Source: Rostratula benghalensis
Taxonomy: Eukaryota; Chordata; Aves; Charadriiformes; Rostratulidae
Direction: 5' to 3'
Assembly: GCA_013399305.1 (NCBI GenBank)
Contig: VXAI01000191.1
Span: 1,582,595-1,646,594 of the forward strand
Length of the DNA: 64,000 nucleotides
In this document: in pieces, positions 38,446 through 52,200 of the stretch
Numbering within the stretch: position 1 is the stretch's first letter
How the letters are laid out: every line of letters begins with the position of its first letter
Made by a program: the position numbers and the translations under genes
Notes under the pieces: generated by a model
What the model saw: only the letters and a program-made list of their open reading frames with translations
Told to the model about the DNA's origin: nothing
Database searches by the model: none

Positions 38446-39034
38446 AATCATAGAGGCACAAAGTTGGAAAGGACCTACAAGGTCATCTAGTCCAACTGTC
38501 CTCCTATTACCAATACTACCTACTAAGCTACTAAATCATGTCTTGTAGCACCTCTTACAGACACTTCTTGAACACTGCCAGGGACGTTAACTCCACCAGG
38601 CCATTCCAGTGCCTGAACACTGTTTGAGAGGAACAGTTTTTCTTGACATCTAATCTAAATCTCCCCTGGCATAACTTGTGGCTATTCCCTTGACTCCTGT
38701 CATTAGTTATTTGGGAGAAGAGGCCGACCCCCTCCTCTTCACAACCTGCCTTCAGGAAGTTGCACAGTGCGATGAGGTCTCCCCTGAGCTTCCTCTACTT
38801 TAGACTAAACAATCCCAGCTCCCTCAGCCGTTCCTCATAAGACTTGTGCTCCAGACCCCTCACCAGTTTTGTTGCCCTTTTCTGGACACCTTCCAGGGCC
38901 TCAATGTCTTTCTTGTAGTGAGGAGCCCCAAACTGAACACAGTACTCGAGGTGTGGCCTCACCAGAGCTGAGTACAGGAGGACGATCACGTCCCTGCTCC
39001 TGCTGGCAATGAAGCAGCCTGTCTTTCCTAAATG
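38446..39034 (-). mobile_element. CR1 LINE 3' fragment, minus strand
   Basis: On the plus strand it starts with the reverse complement of a CR1 tail (aaatcatagaggcacaaag) and 'tggaaaggacctacaaggtc'. On the minus strand the frame 38795-38989 reads as the C-terminal part of CR1 ORF2 ([17 protein letters not shown], then [17 protein letters not shown]). At about 590 bases it is the longest ORF2-side fragment in the window. Its tail differs from the 19621, 22037 and 44248 copies, which suggests another CR1 subfamily. Confidence 0.93.
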
Positions 39035-42000
39035 TTCCTATAACACAATGAAAATATATAAACTATATTGAAGTCTTTCTGATAGCTCAGTCACCACTTT
39101 GTAGTTAAGACAGGAAAATGGGGGAATCTGGTTGCAGTCTTTCTGCAATAATTAAGTGTAACTAATAGCCTAATGTTTACAGTGCTCCCCTAGGAGGTAG
39201 GAGAGCCAAGTCTGAGTTTCCCTTCAGCCAGAGTGGTTTCAAACATGCAGTTTCCAGGCCAACCCTCACCTGAAACTCATCCCTCTGTTGCAACCATGTC
39301 AATAGACAGCCAAAAAATGGGTGCTTCAATGTAATAGAAAAAATATGTAGGCATCCTGCAGGCATCATAGATGACTAGTACTTGACTGGTTTGTGTTGGC
39401 TTGTCCACAGTCCTCCTGCAGTCCCTGATGGTGTTGTAGCCTCACAGTCTGCTGTTCCTACTAAACAACGTTTGGTTCCTAGCCAACCAAACCCAGGCTG
39501 TCCACTGCATCTAGTGTCCTGTAAGCTGGTCTTCTTATTACTGGTGATCTTCTGATATCAGATTGGATAGTCTGATGGTCCTGGGAAGGAAATCAGATCC
39601 TTGAGCAACTAAGTTGTTCTTTTCAGTACAGAATAGAGTCATCCTGAAAACAGTCTGGCCAAAACTTCCCTCCTAGGTAATCCTCAAGGATTTAATGAAA
39701 CTGCACACATTTCTGTTCATCCAAAACCATAGCTTGCTGAAAACAGCTAGTCTAAGAACACGGGTACTAGTTTGGCTGATGGCTGGAAGCAGGGTCAAGT
39801 AGGTACACAAGCTATACCAGGTATTTTGAATACACTCTCAAACTGCAAGTGTAACACAAACATCATTAAGACTCAACTCAACTGTTGTTGTCTGGTTGCT
39901 GTTTACAGTGGACCAGTATATGTTTGAGACCTCTCACAACATTTCTGTCATTACACTTTTCATAAAATCCTCAAACTGTCTTTTCAATTAAAGGTGCAGA
40001 CAAGCATGTGCTGTGCTATCTAACCTTGGAAAATGCTCACTTTTGTGAGCAGTTCCTACTCAATAGACAACATGTTTCCAGCAGAGTGCTGAATTTGAGG
40101 CTTTTCCTCCTGAGTTTTGTAACCGCAGTTGCTCTCCCGGGTGGGCAGTTTTCCACAAGCTACTGAGGTTTCCTCTAGAAACTTTCAGTACACCAGGGAG
40201 GGAAGAGGAGGCTTGGACATAGCTACAACATTATTGGCACCGATCTGTGAAAGATGGGGTGGCTTCCTTCCCATCTTGGTGACAAGGGTACAGGAGGAGT
40301 TGAAGAGCTGCTTTCCCTCCCAAAGTCTTGTGTTCCTTGCCCCTGAATCAAGTCTGTGCATAAAGTGTCTGTCAAGCCCTCGGCTGCCACTTCACATGAT
40401 AAGAGGTGACAGACCAGAAGTTGCCTTCATGCCTTTGTGGTGTTTTCAGTATGAATGCTGAGGAAATCTTGGAGGACTTCATCTTTGCTGGGCAGACAAA
40501 TCAGGCAAGGGATTCAGGCTTGAAGGACCTTGGAAAGGCCTGCAAAAAGGTGAATTCCAGACACAAGTACCCTGCTGCCATGGGACTCTGAAATATTGAA
40601 CTTAAACATGTATAGGTCTAGTGAGTGCTGTGTGGGTTTAGGATTCAAATGCAGGAGTGAGTTCTCTTTGAGGAAAGCCCAGCTATGTCACAATATAGAG
40701 TTTAAATCCAAATATAGATATGTTTAGGCAGGGAGAACATGAGGAGGGTGGTGAGGGAAATATAAGTTTCTTGCAAAGTCCTTCTTATTGATGAAAAGGC
40801 CTGGATGGTATTGAAAGAGGGCAGCTCTTCCACTGTGCAAATCTTCTGTTGTGGAGCGTATGTGTAGCAAAGCCCTAGCACCTTTCTTGAACCAAAGCTA
40901 TGAAATGGCAATACACATTTGTCTCCTTTTCTTATAAGCTACATTTTTTTTATTTATCCTACCTAAACAACTTAATTACAGGCTCATCTCTATACATGTG
41001 CACACATTTCTCTAACAACTGAGGGGCAAGGTGCTCAGATGATGTAGAAACAGCAAATGCTGAGAAATTTTTCTGTGCTAAAGAATGAAACTTGCTGACT
41101 GATGTAAATAAACAATATGACTAGCTAGGTTAAACACAAGTAGTACAGTAATAGTACTGAGTGTGTATATTGGATATTTATTTTTCATCTCAAACTAGAT
41201 TTGTCCTCAGCACTAAGAATCATATAGAAGGACAATCTGAATAATTAATATAGTCAGTGAATTTCAAAGAATACTCAATTTGATTTATTGCAGACTTTCA
41301 ATACTCTTACATTTCCTTATTGCCACAAGACAGGATGTAGATGCTTCCAATTCAAGTGACCACAGTGCAGTATTTTGAGGTCTAGGCAGCTCAGTCCTTT
41401 GAATGGCTGCTTTAGGTTCTTAAGATCATTTTGAGCTTGTACCTAAATCTTTAGGGTTATAAATAACTTTCAGGACAAGATGCTGTTATCTTTTCCCAGT
41501 GAATCACCTTCAGGTTTCAATAAATTGAAGTGCAGTTACACTGCAGGAGGAGGGGATACTGCATTGTTGATAGAACATTTTTGTTTCAAATTTCTGTGTG
41601 TGGGTCTGCATTAAATTACTGCTCTGACAAAGTACCAATCCCATCTCTGGAACAAAAATTGCTGAGTAAGTATTACAATTGAAAAGGAAAACAATTCCAT
41701 TTCTCTTTTTTGAACTGAAAGCAGAGTGTTCAAGAAAGGCAGCATATCAGAGTAATGTGATTGGAATACCCATCACAGAATGCAAGGGTGATGTTTACTT
41801 ATTATATGTTATGTTTTATTTGCATATACTTATACATAAACACATATAGCTACATGTACATATACATAAAATTTATATATATTTATGCATAAGTGTCAGT
41901 GTATAAAACTAATTGACTTAGTATGTGCACATAGAATAAGCTTCTACTCTTTAACATCCTCTCAATTATTTTTCTCAGTTTCATGTACATGGCCCAATAG

Positions 42001-44247
42001 CAGAGAGTTTTCAGAAAACCCCTGAGTCAGTAGCAACTGTAGAACTAAGCTGGTTGAGTCCATGATGGCCTTATTTCACATCATCCACTTATATGGTGGA
42101 GCATCATCTGTAATATTTTTTACACATGTTATGGTAGCACTTATAGCTTCTGGGCCAAACCTACTTCATCTTATATTAACAGTTTTTGCAATTGGAAATA
42201 TTGTATTGATTGTATTGGTAGGAGGTATTTGGGAAAAGAGGAGTTAAGAGAGGCATCGATTTTTTTCATAAACTGAAAGGATTGAACTTGGTGAGGGTCA
42301 GGTTGCAAAACACTCCGACAGGTCTTCATTTTCCAGGTCCTTTCTTGAGTGTTTCATAAAGAATGTAATAATTTCTAACATGGCTTTATATACCTTAGGA
42401 AATGAAGAGAAAGAAGTCTCTTACACTTATCAATGATGTCTCTATAGATCTCAATGTGTATGTGCAGGAAAAGTGTATTGGTTGTGCACAGTGATTGAAA
42501 AAAGAGTGGAGAAAGATATGTGACAACCTTGGACAATCAACCACGTCTGACTAGGCCATCGGTACAGTCTTTGTTCACCAGAGACACCATTGGCCTTGAG
42601 CCAAAGCTGCAGTTTTCTAAAGGGATTTGATTAACATCACTACCCTGAGAAACATTTTCTCTCTTCTTCACAGGATCTTGTGTCATATCAGCCATTAGCT
42701 CCCAGAAATGTTCAAAGGGTTTTTGTAAGTATCCAAAACTATTTTTATGAGACCATTCTTGGGAGACAGAAAAATGGGAGAGCGAATGCAGATTATATCC
42801 TCTTCTGCCACTGAAACCCCTCCAGTATCCAGTCCCAGAAGGGAATCCTTATCCCTGAGAGGATTTCTGGCAAACTCTTATCAAATATTTCCTGTCTGTG
42901 ACCTTAGATAGTAGCTAGAAGATAAGGACCTGCTATTTTACGAGGTGGGTCAAGTCAGATTTTCTGTCTTTTCCCTAAGAAGTTGCCTGGGAGGAGCCAT
43001 GGTGACAGCTAACAGCAGAAGATAAGCAAGTGATTGACCAATGTTTTGAGCAATATCAGGAATGTAGAGAATGGTTTTCCTTTCATCTGCCAAATGCTGC
43101 TGGCTCTTCTTAGTGGTAGCCATAAAGAACTGCAGAGAAGGACAAATGGGGAATGAAACATGTTAATAGTCTCATCATGTTGTTTTGTGTAAAGCAATCC
43201 TTAAGCCTGGACTGAACAGATTGTAGCAGATGACACATTTCTCCTGGTTTTGTGTGATGTGATGCACAAGGCACATTGTACCTGTAAATTACACATTGCT
43301 ATGTGTACTATTACTATCATGTTACTCGCTAGCTGTAGAATAATACAGAGTAAGAAAGTAAGCAACAATATCGATGTGTGAAACTCATGCCTTTGGCACA
43401 TGTAGGCAAGCTTAAGATGAAAAACATTTGTTTCTGTTGTATCACCAAAGCCATTCCAGCACAACACACCACACTGTGCAGTTGGTGTGTGCATCCTATA
43501 CTGCTCGTATGCTGACTACACCTTCACCAGAATTTTGAAAACCTGGTGCAAGTTTTGAGATAAATGGTATCTGATACATAACAGCCACACCAGTAAACTT
43601 GCTGCATCTTATTTAATTAGCAAGACATTGGCGAGCATGAGGGCTTTAACCATAGGATGTATTGGGATGCAGCCTGGCCTAGCCCATTAGCACTTCTTAG
43701 GAAATTACTTTTTCTGTTTCACAGGGTTCATTTCCCTTTGTAACACCTCCTGCCTCTGTTAGCGCTACCCTTCTATTGACCTGGATGTTAATGCACACCA
43801 GGTTAATGCAACAGCTGAAAAGTGCCTAAAACTGATTTAAGTGAAGATGCTACAGAAGAAGGTGTTGACGTGTCTTAAATTGTTAATTAACAATCTTTGG
43901 TGAAAATGTCCTTCTACTGGTTAGCACAGGGATTCAGAGTCATGACTGGTTTTCCTATGTGTCAGTGTTTGAAAAACTATTCAAGCATCCGTGAAGGTCA
44001 TACAGTAAGTCTCTTGCATTCTGTGTGCTGTTTGAGATGGGGGTACCAGAGGTAGTAGGTGACCCATAGCATCACCATAAAGAGGCACTTCTTTTGACTT
44101 TCCTCAAAATATGAGAGGGGACAATAATATTTTCCTACCTCACTGTGGTCTCAGGAGACAAAAGTAATTAATTACTGCAAAAGATATTGAGTTCCTCTGA
44201 TTAAGAGTTCAGTATACATGAAATATAATTAACTGGAATGGGTTAGA
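39035..44247. other. Non-coding region
   Basis: No gene is supported. The AT-rich stretch 41805-41905 consists of degenerate TATACATA-like words. A small hydrophobic frame at 42062-42247 is discussed in the findings. Other frames are short and without motifs. Confidence 0.6.
41805..41905. repeat. AT-rich degenerate TATACATA repeat
   Basis: Repeated words such as 'catatact', 'tatacata', 'acatatag' and 'atttatatatatttatgcata' give a low-complexity, partly self-complementary AT tract of about 100 bases. Confidence 0.65.
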
Positions 44248-44622
44248 ACAGGTCCAGAGGAGGGCCACAAAGATGATCAGAGAGGTGGAGCACCCCTGTT
44301 ATGGGGACAGGCTGAAAGAGTTGGGGTTGTTCAGCCTGGAGAAGAGAAGACGCAGTCATAGCGTGAGGGGGAATGGTTTTAAACTGAAAGAGGGGAGATT
44401 TAGATTAGATATTAGGAAGAAATTCTTTACTGTGAGGGTGGTGAGGCACTGGAGCAAGTTTCCCAGAGAGGTTGTGGATACCCCATCCCTGGAAGTGATT
44501 GAGGCTGGATGGGACTTTGAGCAGCCTGCTCTAGTGGGAGGTGTCCCTGCCCATGGCAGGGGGGTTGGATCTTGATGATCTTTAAGGTCCCTTCCAACCC
44601 AAACAATTCTATGATTCTATGA
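44248..44622 (+). mobile_element. CR1 LINE 3' fragment with internal deletion
   Basis: It begins 'aacaggtccagaggagggcc' and ends in the full CR1 terminus (attctatgattctatga, 44606-44622). The frame 44273-44575 encodes the ORF2 C-terminus ([16 protein letters not shown], then [19 protein letters not shown]). Compared with the 19621 copy, a segment of roughly 90 bases is missing near 44350, between 'gagaagagaag' and the RGNGF part. The clean tail suggests a younger copy than 3698-4246. Confidence 0.94.
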
Positions 44623-45814
44623 ACTAGCTTTTATAAAGTGCTTTGTAATTCTAGGGTGAGTCAGTGATTGTATTAAAAATAAGGTGTTTTCTGCCTTCTG
44701 CAAATAATTTCTTCTGCTATTGTTCCTCAGATCTCTATGTGCATGCTTACCACTGTGCACACAGGTAGTTCCTTTTAGGCTATTTGGAGTATATATATTT
44801 GTGGAAAAGAAAATTCCTCTTTAATATGTTACAAATATCATCACTTGTATATTTGTATATGTATTTATTAAATCAAATTAATAAAATTATCCTTTTACTT
44901 TATTACTTGAAGCAAGTTAAATTTTAAGAATGTTTTCTATTGTGCTCAACATTATGTCCCATTTCCTCACAAAGATAAATTTTTAACTAAATGCTTCAGG
45001 ATAGAAAACTTACACTCTTCCAAGACAGGAGCGTTATTGAAATCTGTTTGTATTACAAAAGATTCTGGAGACCTTTTTTTTTTTTGAGACAAAACCTCTT
45101 TGCACTAAGAAACTATAAAGCCAGAAGAAATTACATTTGCTGCTCTTTAGTGCTATATAGGCAAGTTGGAAATCACAACAGTTCATCCTAAGCATATATT
45201 CAACCAGCAAAAAGCAGGAAATAGGCAGAAATTATGGAGAAAGATAGTAAAGAAGCTTGAGAGACCATAAAGGAATCAGGTTTCATACATGGCTTCAGCC
45301 ATAAAGGGATTTTTACCATTGATCCCAGTGTTTTAGGAACTTTATCTTGGAATTTGAGGAGTGAGCTTAGTATAGTCACATGTTCAAGAGGTACCCAAGA
45401 TCATGGATTCCATCTGAAAAATTTTGATTCTAGCATGCTAAAGGAGGTCTCTACAGGATATATGGAGTCAGGAATTTACTGCAGCTGTGTTTTACTGATA
45501 CTGTGCCTGCAGCTACTTAAATCTCTGCACGAATACATCTGCATCTATTCATGGTGCAGTCAGTGCAGAGACAGGAGGAGCAGAGTTTGGTTTGGGCTGA
45601 TCTATCACAGTCCTAGGACAGCAGAGACACATTGCACCTTTACTAGTGATGGTATCTGCATGCATTTGCCAGTCTCAGCCACATTTTGTGTCTAATACCT
45701 TCTGCAAAGCAGATTTATGTAGGGTTATTTCTGACTGCTTTTCCACCTTCAATGCATTTCCAGGCATATGGGGAGCTGGGTGATGGAGGGCCTTGCAGTG
45801 ACATTGCAAAGGGT

Positions 45815-45838
45815 GGAATAGGAATAGGAATAGGAATA
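45815..45838. repeat. (GGAATA)4 tandem repeat
   Basis: Four perfect copies of the hexamer GGAATA. A short minisatellite-like repeat of unknown role. Confidence 0.95.
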
Positions 45839-46236
45839 CAATTTTGGTTCCCCTGTGAGAGAAACCACTTCAAGATGCATACTGAAAGACACCAAAAGAT
45901 GTCATATAAATGTTAGTTTAGGGAACTGTTGCCCATCTTTCAGCATATGAAGAGGGAAAACCATCTACATACATCACTTTATATACCACTTTAATAACCT
46001 GTTTCCACTATTATAGCCTGGAAGAATATAATGATTATAAATGTAACCATGGAATTAGTTTAGAAGGATGATACCTCTTGTATCTAAAATAATACATATT
46101 TTATCTGATGTTAGATGCCAACAGCTATAATCCACTTCTTCAAAATGATTTGAAGTTATACTTCAACAGTGTCAACTGACTTCTGTTACTCATTTTTGCA
46201 GTGGGAGAAGTTTTGCCATCACTTGCCCCAGGCCCA

Positions 46237-46276
46237 TTCCCCTTTCTTTTTTCTTTTTTCTTTTCCTTTCTTTTTT
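46237..46276. repeat. Polypyrimidine tract
   Basis: About 40 bases of C and T only, with CTTTTTT-like units. Low-complexity DNA. Confidence 0.85.
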
Positions 46277-49200
46277 AAATGAGCATTAGAACCATCTGGC
46301 TCATAAACAGTAGACAAATAACATTTCTTCATGACTGATTATGCAACACAAACTCAGGTAAGTGTAGCATGACCAGTTAATGGAAAATTGCTTTCCATTT
46401 AGAATTCATTCTGTGCTCACCAATGATAAATAATTATTTCACGTGGCTCATTTCACAATATACACTTTAAACACTCAAGCCCCTCACTGACTTTAAAAAA
46501 TACAGCTATTATTCTATATTTCACAACTTTTCAATGTACTTTTTTTCATGTATCATTCTCCTATTTTATTAACACTTTTTAACTTTTGAATTGCACTTAT
46601 GCAGACAGATGGGGAAGACAGCCTATTTTATCTATGCTTCCTGATTTCCCTAAAGATCGTTCCCGATTTGAACTATAATAAAAGAACTGAGTGAACACTT
46701 TGACTCAACTGTTGTGGAGTAGGTGATACAACATGCAAAGTTACCTTGTGTTTTCAGAAGAACTGAAAAGATCATGTTAGTGACTGGGAATGGAGCAAAA
46801 TGAACTACGTAAAACAATCAAACTGAGAAACAGACGTTGGAAATTTTGTGTATTGTGTATTAGCTGTTTCAAATGCCTCATTGTGGCCTGGAGCAATTTT
46901 CAAGTCAACTGAGAACAAATTACAGTCATAAAAAATGGCCTGTTATAATATGAAACTGGAAGATGTATAATTCTTTAGATCGTATTTGTTGTCAAGACTT
47001 CAGGTTATCGTCAACCAGTGCCAATTTCCCCTCAAATGGTGACGTTTTTCCCTCAGATTTGTCAGAACTTCATTCTTGAAATGTTGTTGCTGGTTGTGTT
47101 CATATAGTTCTTAATAATGTGGCTTTAAGAGGTTTAAATCTTATTTCTTCTTTCCTTCTTGCTTGTTGCATTGATGTGTTCTGTCTTTCATTTGTCTTTA
47201 AGTAGCAGTGTGAGCACTTTAGAGGCGCAGCATGCATACCTTCAATATATACTCATTCTGTAAGTAGCTTTATGGCAATGCTGTAATTATTTACAATAAT
47301 GGATGTTCAAATGTTGAGATGCTGGGTTTGTTTTCCGTTCAGGTTGTGCTGACAACTGGCAGATCAGCATGCAAAACAGGAAGCTCAGCCTGAGTCCTTG
47401 GTTTAAGCTGAGCTGAATTTATGTCACAAGATTAGTGAAAGGAAATAAAATCTAAAATTCTGATTCCTTAAACTGTCTCAGGCGATTTACTGCAATGCAT
47501 AGAAAAAGAGAGACAGAAAATAATGATCTAGTTACTGATTTGCATTTGATGGGAGGAGATAATAGCTGAAGAGCTCAATGTAGTGATATTCGCATCAGCC
47601 ATTACATCCCCTGCTCGCCCAATGTAATCAAAGCCCTATGTAAAGTGGCTCATTACTGTGAATGTTATGACATTAAAGGTTGAGAAGAAAGAGTGTTAAA
47701 CTCCCTCTCTCAGACACAACATGCTTCTGTTGTAAGCAAAATGTTTTGCTTTATTTTTTTAGTGAGTTTGTCTCATCAAGTTTGTCTCCCATACAGATAC
47801 GTGAGCTTCAGACATTCAGGAGGAATACACAAAAATAAAAAAAATCACAGTAGAAAATATTTTGAATTATGGAAGGTAAGAAAATATTTTGGTAAGAAAA
47901 TTTCAGATTTCTACTCTGCTTCTACATGAAGCATTAAAAGTCTACACTAGATGTCAGATTCTCCATACTGTCGTACCCGTCTTAAACTAAAGGACGTTTC
48001 TAAAAATGGAGAATCAGGAGCCATCCATGTCGCTAGAAATATTTCTCTGCCTCATAACAGTAATCACTTAATTAGAGAAGGAGGACCACCATAATTCTCT
48101 TTTTCTAATCTTATTTTTATAATAAGAGATCAACATATGCTTTTCAGTATTTAGGACAGGACCCAGATTATACTTTTGCATTTACAAATTTTAACCTAAT
48201 CCCTGGCTGCAAGTAAAGAGTCCCGGAACATATGTAATTATGATAAGAATCATCATCTTAAAGGTAGGTTATCTTGGCTGCTGCAAATAGAATAAAGCCA
48301 ACACAGTACATATTGATATATGAAAGGTCTGAAAATATTTGAAATAATTTTGAAATATTTAAGAGTATTGCATTTCTTCTTAATTCTACCTGTTGCTAGT
48401 ACCAGTGCTAGGAGTAAGGTCCCAGCAGCAGTCCACATTCCCTTTTAATCGTACCATTCCTACACAGAAAAAAATACTCTCCTGACAGGTCTGAGCAGCT
48501 TCTTTCCGCAAAGTCTTTGCTACCCAAGAAAATTAGCTATTGAAGTTTGGTTTGGTTTTTTTTTCATTTCTAAGTGATATAGTGTGCCCAGTAAAGACTA
48601 GGGAAAAAATCTGAAAGTCACTGCTTTTTGACGTAAATCTCATATCTAACTGACTGCACGCAATGATCACGTTCTAGGTTAAACAGATTTAAAGAGAAAC
48701 ACAAACAAATGTGTATTCATATTCCAGTTGTGCACAGATACCCTTTTGCTTAACCTGAATTCCCCTGCATGAAGTGTTTATAAATATAGAGACCACAGCT
48801 ATATACAGACAGAAGATAAATAATTGTACAATCACTTGTGCAATGAAACTTCAGAATAGGAGCTTCTTAACCACTACAAATTGTTCTGGCAAAGAGCAGC
48901 TTTGAAAGGAGTTTTGCAATTGTATAAAGGTATTTCTACATAAAAAAGGGGCACGGAGAAGGATATCTGATCTGGGAATTTAATTGGCAGCGTCATCTAA
49001 GGAGAGAGGAGAGTTCTTGACAATGAAGTGGGAACAGTAATTAGCAGAGAGAGACTGGGTATAAATAGTTACATCTACAAGACCTCGAAGAAAGTAGTGG
49101 TGACCTCTTCCAGCTCTTGCCTACCACTATCTGAAGACAGTCCTCTGAAATGTCTCATGGCCTGGATATTCAGTGCTGTAAATGTTAACTGTATCTTTCA

Positions 49201-52200
49201 GGACAGTACAGCCCTTCACACCATACCATGGAAGTCTTACAGATGGGGTGAACATGACTCCAATGGTGGGTGTGCAAACTCTGAGTTTGGTTTTGTCACC
49301 GAATTTCCTTGGGGATGTCACTTCACACCCACTTCTACTCTGCCCCTTCATAACACTTCTCTGGTTCTCTCCTCCCCCCATGTCTTATCTATTTAGATGG
49401 TATGCAGTTTGTTGTTGGCTTTTCATAAGTAATGTTTTCGTAGACGTTTGCTTTATTCTTAATTCTGCCACATTCCGTGTGGGTGACCATGGCAAGCTGG
49501 ATCTCATTATTTGGCAAATGGGAATGATGAGTTCCCCCTTTCCAGTACCTGGAGACTGGTAATTGGCATGTTAGTGTGTTACTTTAACTATTAATATAGA
49601 GCAGCTCCATCTTGTTTTGATATGCTGTGTCCCTTTAAGTGTTTTAGCTGACTATCCATCTTTTGTGGCTATTAGCTCACCTCCTATAAAAGATACTCCA
49701 GAGATCATAGACCAAATATGACTAATGGATAGGTCAAACATCACAAGCACTTGGAAAGAGCTCAAAAGGCTCCAATTTCTTGTCCAATATAGTAAATGTT
49801 TTGGGCATCCCGTACTTTCCGCTCAGCTCATCCCATGAGACTGCGGTTAAATGGTAGCAGAATAAGTGTTCCTAGATTAACTGTCTCCAGTTTCAGACTG
49901 CAATCACACTTACAGGATTCACAAATGCAACCATCACTCAGGAAAACAACAATGAAAGATTGGGTTTTAAAATGGAATCAGTTCAGTGTTGACATGAGAA
50001 CCTGAAACGGAGCAGACCTACATCCGAGTTTGAAAACGAACTGCAAGGACTCTAAAAAGGACTGGCAGATTTAAAGGACAAATTGCAATTCTCACTGAAA
50101 TAAATAAGTCATAACACATAAATAATGTCAAAATAGGAAGAAGAATTTCAGAGTATCTTAAAAATGACTTCTGCACAGTGAGGCTTTAAAATACACTTGC
50201 CTCCTTTGCACATTAGTGACAGAATACCAATGCAATGCATTCAAATATTGCTACCACACTGTTGAAACTGGCAATAAAATAAATGAAAGAAGCTCAATTT
50301 TCTGCTTAATTTGAAGGCATTAAAGTGAATGTGATTCTTCACAGCCTTTTCAACAGAGACTTTGGTCGTTGGAGGCAAGAATCGTAAATCATCTTCTGCA
50401 TCAGAGCTCTGGAACATGTTGCAGATCTAAACATTTTCATCACATACACTAAAGTCCATCAAGAAGAAAAGTCTTTGACTCAGTTTAATAAAAAAAAAAT
50501 AAATTCCTGTGAACTGGAGGACATAACCTCAGATCAAAATGCAGTGAAGACAGGTATTTATTCAGCAATCAGTAAATACATTTTAACTTATTTGCATTTG
50601 TAGAGAGCATTAACAGACTGGCATCTCACAACACGTTCATTATTCTAGTTGTTTTCATTATGCAGGACTGTCTATTTCTTTGTGCTTATAGTCAGAAAGA
50701 AGTGCCAAATGAGTAGTATTTGTAATCAAATATGATATATAGAGACTCTTATGCCTGGTAATTTTTTTATCATAAATATTATTTGCACACAAATATTAGA
50801 TAAAAGACATCTTCCTGCTTCAGAGCCTTGGATAAGAGTACATTTAGAGGGGAAGAAATATTTCATTTTACCTCAGGAATTTAATTCCTAAACATACAGT
50901 TGTCCTTATGTTTACAAAAACACCAGAAAAGCACAATGAAATGCAACGCATAACCTAGGGTTTTTGCCCAAAACCATGGGACTTTCACTGTTGCCAATTT
51001 TAATATACTTTTCTCTCTTTTCAGAATGAAAACACTGAAAAGATACTTCAGAATAAGTAAGTTGGGAACATAAAGACCCTAAATCTTGCTTCTGGCATTA
51101 AAGAATTTGCTTGTTACGTGATGTCACATTTAGTATGTGGGCAGGCTGGAAGTACTGCAGAAACAACTGATAATCTCGTTGGTCTCTGACTTTTCAACTT
51201 TGCTTGCGCAGCTGTTTGTTTGTTCTGCTATTTATATCTCAACTGCCACTTGGAACATGCTCAAAATATGGCAGAAATTCCCAGTAAAATAGCTTAATTC
51301 AGATAGATTATCTTCCAGCCTTCCTTACTTAAAAAGGGGAAAGAATCCTAGAAGTAATACAAATCAGAGAAGCACACATCTTAATTTTACAAAATATTGA
51401 TTTAACTTCAGATTAGAACAGAACTGCATTGAGAAGTCCAAAGTTTAGCTTAGAAGATATTTTTTTCTTGAAAGCATTATTCATGCAGGCTGCTTTTCAC
51501 ATGGGAAGCATTTCTCAAGTTTGTTTTTCAGATGTGGGGCCTAAGCCATATTCTTAATTTCAAGTCCTTTGATGAGAAATGGTAAAATCTACTTTCTATG
51601 CAGGCTATCTTTCTTTGGTCACCCAGCCAGAATGAGTTGAAGGAATTTGCTTTCAGATCCTTTCAGCACCTTCCCGGCACTAAGGACACAGCTACTGTGA
51701 AGGTGATCTCTTGTGGAGGGAGGCTGCCTATTTTTTCTCTTCAGTTCAACCTAAACATTCCCAGCATACACATTGTGCTTTAAGAATCTTTTCTTTCTAT
51801 TTTCTCAATTCCAATGCAGTCACTGAAATAAGTGACTTATACTTTCAGTTGAAATAAAGTGACCGACCGACTATGTTTTACCATATATTCAAATCAAGCA
51901 TTACAGTAATGAGTTAATTCTGTGGTTATGAACTTCTAGGGCTCTGAAGGACAAAGCTGTTCCTCTTGCTTCTTCCCTCACTTTGGTCTTCTACATTTTC
52001 CCTTGTCTTTTTTCTTCCTGGCTGGAAAACAACTTCATTTTCAGTTTGCTATTGGGTCTCTGTGCTGATGCTGTTCTAACAGCAGTAGCAAGAGTTAGAC
52101 TTAACAGTTTTAAATAAAACTGCACCCAAAACTGCACCCAAAAACTTCCTAGTTTTCAGTAGCGGCTCTTAAAACTCCACCCATAAGCAGGGAAATGGTG

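Noticed and set aside
41805..41905. AT-rich quasi-palindrome as a replication origin or hairpin RNA
   Set aside because: It is low-complexity TATACATA-type sequence without a clean stem; a simple-repeat explanation suffices.
49028..49562. Overlapping frames of 122 and 126 codons
   Set aside because: They overlap in different phases, lack motifs and splice context, and have no family resemblance.
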